Below the pieces are notes generated by a model. It did no database searches and had not been told where the DNA came from. It saw only the letters and a list, made by a program, of their open reading frames with translations. A stretch of DNA of 64,000 nucleotides from Combretum micranthum (lineage: Eukaryota > Streptophyta > Magnoliopsida > Myrtales > Combretaceae): NCBI GenBank assembly GCA_024138025.1, contig JAMXBD010000688.1:1-64000 (forward strand), written 5' to 3'. Both the position numbers and the translations under genes were made by a program. Positions 58,847 to 64,000 of the stretch are shown piece after piece; within the stretch, counting starts at the first letter, position 1; every line of letters begins with the position of its first letter.

Positions 58847-61800
58847 TGTCACGCCCCGAAGGGTACCCTAAACGTGGCAGTCCGTCGTACACAATATTAA
58901 AACCTAAGAATGACCGCCTCAGTCACGTGAAGGCTTCCATACTATGTACAAGGCGTCTAACACATGGAGGAGACACATCGAAGTGATACATTTTATGTTG
59001 ATACACTTGAGTAACAATGTAAAGGAAATACAATTCACTATACTTCAGATACAAATCATTAAACTTCAATTACATTCATCCAACGACTTCCCTACATAAA
59101 CTATTACAACGCAAATCATAAAACCTAGCTGATAACTTCAAACATTCTTATTCTTTGCCGAAATCCCGAAGTCATGTTCGGATCTAACCATCTCGGTCCC
59201 TACTTTGCATTCTTGAGACAACTTGTTCATTTAAACATCTATTGGGGTATAAGTTACACTAGCTTAGTGAGAATTCTCTTAATTCTGTACCATAACAAGC
59301 AAGTTATAATCATCTATATGCTATGCATGAACAAACACATGAGTAAACAATTATATATGGGTATTTGGAATCCACACACAAAACGGATTTACGCCCTCCA
59401 TATCCTGAGTTAGGGATAGTATTGAAAGTCTACATGACCGCTGCTAGTCCCCAAGCCCTCGGCTCATAGCACTCGACTCGGCTCGGCTAGGCTCACACAT
59501 GGAATGCATCCCCAATGTGCTTTAGTTCCATATGAATGAGCTCTGATACCGGGTCTCATTATCCAACGAGTCCTCGGACCATACCGATCGACCTGCGTAA
59601 GAGTAGCACGCTACCAAATATAATATGTTCGATGCGATGCATGACTAATTTAATTTTTGCTTAGATCAAAATATTCATACATTCTTTAGAGTGACCAACC
59701 AATATAACACACGTAACAAAAATAATATAAACAATGCATTTATCCAATCGAATCATTGTTTCGATATGCTTTAGTATTCTTTGGCATATATTCATCACAG
59801 TCTCATCATATATCCCATCCTCATTCATATCAATTTTTATCTTGTTCTTATAATTCTAATGCAACTAGTTACAAGCACAAACAAGGTAACAAAATAAGGA
59901 GAAAACTCACTCGGCCATTGGATCACCGATCTTTTAGTAAAAGTAATCCTGTGGCAGGGAATCATCGATTTCGAGTTCACCTAAAAAGGAAGAAATACTC
60001 TAATAAGTATTTCATCACTTAACTAATCCAAACTATCTTATACAAACTATTGAATTCGCAATTCTCGTCCTAAGCGGGAATTCCAATTTAAAACGGCCAT
60101 AACTTGGCCATGTTAACTCGGAATTTCGCAATTATATATCGATTTCTATCTACTTCGAAAGATCTATCTAATTCTAATATTATATTTAAGTTCTGAAAAC
60201 TTTGAAGTTTCGAAAAAGTCGGATCAGATCAGAACAGTAGCAATTTCAATTTCGAAAAATAGTTTTGTAAACGTTTGTATTGTTCCTACTATATAGATTA
60301 GCTATACATGCAATATGAATGATTTTCTAACATGAATGGCATGTTATGAGCTTGATGCATGCATGCTTTTGATAATATTTACTAAAAGGAATTTTAGAAA
60401 CTTTTTATTTGTAAAACTCCATGGCTATTTACTTTTAAGAAAACTAGTTTCCTAACTTTGATCATTTCCATTTGTTTTGGATTTATTTCTTAAGAAAATA
60501 TAATTATCTTTGTTAAAATTGAGTCTTCATTATATCTATTATTTATGACCTTCATTTCTACATAAAAATTTCCATTTTGCACTTTGCAAACATGTTTTCA
60601 AGTAGGGTAAATTCTAAAATCCGAATTTTGTAAAATTAGTTTTTGAGTGATTCCTTTAAGTAAAAATCATTTGATACTTAGAAAATTAAGGCTCAACCAT
60701 ACATAACCACTAAGGACTTCACTCTTTCATAAAAATTTGCATTTTACACTTTGCAAATATGTTTTTAAATAGGATTTACTCAAAAATCCGAATTTTTAGA
60801 AATCCACTTTTTGAATGATTCCTTTGGGAAAAACTTGTGTAATGCATTAAAATTTAAGACTTTACTATACCTACTACTTAAGGACTTCATTTAATACATA
60901 AAACTTTTATTTTGAACATGGGTAATAGGTGTTTTCATGGGCATCATCCAAAGTTACGAATTTTACAAGTTGACTACTAACTCAAAATTTTTCATCTTGA
61001 TTCTACTTCTTGTTTTACACATTAATCTCATCAAAACTCATTCCAACTTGTAAAAATCACTACTTTATGATACCTATTACCTATACTCTTCATTTTTCAC
61101 ATAAAACATGAGTTTTGGAGTTGATAAATGGGTTTTCAAAATTGGTCTTGGTTGAGATCCGAATTTACCAAATTTATTTTTGGACCTATCTTTTGATAAA
61201 ATCTATCTGAACTTATGAAAATCCATTCTTTACATATCCTATCCTAAGAGCCTTCCATATCTTGAATAAAAACTTTATTTTGGAGTTGGAAAACATGTTT
61301 TTAAAATATGCCTTGGCCTAAATCCGAAAATGAGATTTTTATTTTGAAAATCATCTTTGATTCTTGTAAAAAGAAGTCTTGATGATATACATACATTAAA
61401 CCTTCATTATTTCAAGTAAAAACTTCATTTTGACATTTGGAAAATGGTTTTTAAATAGGAGTCTTGCCAAAATACGAATTTCACTATTTTTGTTTAAGTT
61501 CAAAACCAAAACTACACTTAATATAAACATAAATCTAAAAGAAACCCATGGTAGTAAACTATAAACTCATAAATCTAAACTTCACTCATCAAAATCATTC
61601 ATTTATGTTGTCTATACCCTAAGCCCTTCATTTTAAATGAAAAATACACATTTTGAAGATGAAAAAAAAACTTTTCTAAATATGGTTCCATTTCATCCGA
61701 ATTTTCAAAAATGATTTTTGTTGAAAATAAAATAGATCTTGAGCTTTCTAAAACTTTCCTACCATCATCATGCTACTACAAGTTGTTCATGAACATAAAA

Positions 61801-62277
61801 CAAAGTCTAATGCATTTTTATGAATTCAAAACACTGAATCTAGTTATAAATGCATGAATCATAAGCAATAATAAAAATAATAACTCAAATAACAAGATCT
61901 AAGGCATAAACAAAAATCAAAGCTACAAAAAGTTAGATCTACAAAATATAACTACTTTTAACAAGAAAATAATAGTAATACAAGAGAATAATCATAGAGA
62001 AGTGGAGTGTTTCATTTTGGCATCATCATCCTTAGCTTTTAAGCTAATGGAATATCATTTGATGCATGAAACTCTCACTATACTTTACCTATATCACCTA
62101 TGAAAGCTTTGGACAAGAGTTTTATTCAAAAATCTTGAAGAAATATGTGTGGGAGCTCAAAAATGGAATGGGGGCAGCTTGTGTTCTTGCAAGAACAAGA
62201 ACAAAATGAAGAAGAAAAGAGAGGAAAAGAGAGAGAAAAAGTTAAGGAAAGGTAAAGGGAAAAAGTGTAAATGAAAG
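58847..62277 (-). mobile_element. GSL12, inverted unit interrupted by GSL13
   Basis: On the plus strand begins TGTCACGCCCCGAAGGGTACCC (left flank cctaa). Collinear with GSL1 and GSL3. In sense orientation: hairpin 59353-59379, exon 2 at 59911-59980 (15 codons ending LPQDYFY-stop, acceptor CTTTTTAG, donor GTGAGT). Runs of 'aaatccgaattt' and 'ccttcattt' recur loosely at 60540-61700. At 62277 the sequence switches to the start of GSL13, so its own promoter part is beyond the window. Confidence 0.8.
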
Positions 62278-64000
62278 TGTAAACCCCTAAAATTTTCGGA
62301 ATCGGTTTAGCATAAAAACCCTAACCGGAAGTCAAACAAAACCCTAAAGGTCAACGAAACCCTAGTTTACCGCATCAATCTAAGTCCGGCATTGCCGTTT
62401 TCTTTGGCCCGGAAAAAGGAAGTTAGGTTAAGTAGCTCAAATAGCTCGTAATAACCATAGGTTTTATAAAAGTTTCAGTTTCGCGAAATTCGGATGTCCT
62501 TCGAACCCGATCGGACACAGTTCTCGAAAAACGTGTCCGAAAGCTCGGACTAGTAAAAATATTCCGAATATACCGTTAGACTCGTAAAAATATAAGTTTT
62601 CCAAAAATATCAATTTCATAATTTTTCGGCAAGTAAAAATAACAGATATAGCTATTATACGTGTATTTTCTTACTACCGGTACTTTAATTGTCACATCTA
62701 CTTTACATTACACTATTCATTACTATTCTACACTATTCTTTTATCTCTACTTTTTCTTACACCTACTCTTACACTCTACATAACCTATAATCTTAACTTT
62801 TTACCTTTCCCATAACTTTATATCACATCTACCTTATTTATTACATCTTTTATTTAACAAAATACAAAAATTAATCACTCCCCTCTCCTCTCCAAATGTG
62901 GCCGGCACCTCTCTCTCTCTTCCCTCTCCATTTGTTTTAATTTTGCATTTATTTTATTCATCCAAAAATCACTCCCCATTTTCCTATAAATACCCCCCTC
63001 CTCTTTCACTTCTTTCACACCACTTCTATACTAAAATTACTCTCTCAAAATCTCTCTAGAATTTCTCTCCAAGAAGCTCTTCAAGAAGTTCTCTTTAGGC
63101 TCATCTCCTTTAGGTAAAAGTTCTTCAGAAGTCTCCATGTTCATTTACTTAGTATGAGCTTAGTGTATGTTTTCTAAAACCATGAAGGTTAAGAAAGCAA
63201 CATTAGATTTATACTTTGTTTTTGTTCATAATATCAATTTCTTTATGTTCCTTATGTTCCTTATATTTCCTTTATGTTCTTTATATTTCTTTTATGTTCA
63301 TAACTATCTACTATATCTAAATAACTATATACATATTCTTTAGAGCATATAAGCTCATAATCTTGCAATTTATTTACCTTTCATGCAATTTATTTACTTC
63401 AATGCAATTTATTGATTTCAAGTTGTTTATAAGACTAGTCTCTAGTCTTAGACTTGTCCTAATCAAGTCAAAACAAGTTTTTCTTCTTTCATTTTATTTC
63501 CTTATGGGACTAGTTTATTTCTTAGTTCCAGGAGCCTTGAAAAAGCTAAGACTCCAATACTTGATTTTATTATTTATGCTTTATGTTACTTTGTTTATTA
63601 TTATTCTCATAATCATGTTCAATTAGAATGTTGTCCAAAAGTTTTGTTCTCTAAAGATAATGAAATAAAAGAAGACTTTTGTCACTTAGGAATAAGTTTA
63701 TGTGAAACATAAAAATATAAGATAACAAAAATAAACTCCTTCATTTTCAAGTTACAAAAAGGAATTCACTATGAATTTAGAAACTATTTTTACTTAAAAG
63801 CTAGTTAAATCTTTGTTACTTTACTTTGCTTTTCAAAAGAAAATATTTTGTTGACAAAAATGGTTCTTTTCATAAAGAAAATAAGATGAATGACTTAGGA
63901 AATTTCTAAGTAAAGACCTTTGCAACTAAATAGGCAAAGAAAATTTATGGTTTGAAAAGAATAAAATTTTCACCTTTCAAAGTTACAAGAAAAAGTTAAT
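62278..64000 (+). mobile_element. GSL13, 5' part of a unit
   Basis: Starts TGTAAACCCCTAAAATTTTCGG, closest to GSL4 (9399). TATAAATA at 62985-62992, CT-rich leader, donor TTTAG|GTAAAAG near 63113, hairpin block 63425-63570 (aagactag/ctagtctt). The perfect palindrome seen in GSL4 is missing at the matching place. The unit continues past the window; its left flank is gaaag. Confidence 0.85.

Noticed and set aside
9399..64000. CRISPR array or regularly spaced repeats
   Set aside because: The recurring motifs are dispersed copies of one mobile family kilobases apart, not a short-spaced array, and the genome is a plant's.
1..64000. tRNA or rRNA genes
   Set aside because: The only tRNA-like sequences are primer-binding sites next to LTRs; no cloverleaf or rRNA core sequence was seen.

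Overview
This window is intergenic, repeat-dominated nuclear DNA of a flowering plant. It is strongly AT-rich, shows no intact gene, and every coding trace I can recognise belongs to a plant LTR retrotransposon lineage: a Tat/Ogre-like Ty3/gypsy, a chromodomain-type Ty3/gypsy (chromovirus), a second highly decayed gypsy, and a Sirevirus-like Ty1/copia. The lineages suggest a dicot with a large genome; I cannot name the species.

The dominant component is one family of large bare units, here called GSL (giant solo-LTR-like). A unit starts TGTAAACCCC, ends GGGGCGTGACA (or close variants), is about 3.5-4.4 kb once insertions are subtracted, and several copies are flanked by 5-bp target duplications. 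I count 13 copies (GSL1-GSL13, 10 on + and 3 on -), about 40 kb in all. None has a gag-pol interior of its own. They share a TATA box, splice-like signals at fixed places, a small exon ending in a conserved acidic/aromatic peptide, and several conserved hairpins, one with compensatory stem changes.

Layout. 1-15.0 kb: the 5' end of a minus-strand Tat/Ogre-like element (LTR from 14369, tRNA-Arg-type primer site at 14347-14364, gag at 14323-14229 and 2720-1611). Its gag is split by GSL2, which holds GSL3, which holds GSL4; GSL1 interrupts the same gag further left. 15.4-28.2 kb: GSL5, split by a gag-only copia element (15754-20719, +) and a full-length but dead chromovirus (22357-28059, -). 29.4-37.6 kb: a Mutator-like terminal-inverted-repeat element containing GSL6, which contains GSL7. 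37.6-41.0 kb: AT-rich DNA with two MITEs, one with a perfect 9-bp target duplication. 41.5-47.3 kb: a degenerate minus-strand gypsy pol, split by GSL8, which contains a TRIM. 48.0-57.8 kb: GSL9 (containing GSL10) fused to GSL11. 58.8-64.0 kb: GSL12, interrupted by GSL13, which runs off the window.

Nothing here works as a pathway. What the sequence records is repeated insertion of elements into one another, followed by decay largely of the C-to-T/G-to-A type. The part most worth pursuing is the GSL family itself: a bare unit that looks like a spliced transcription unit with a short coding exon and structured RNA elements.
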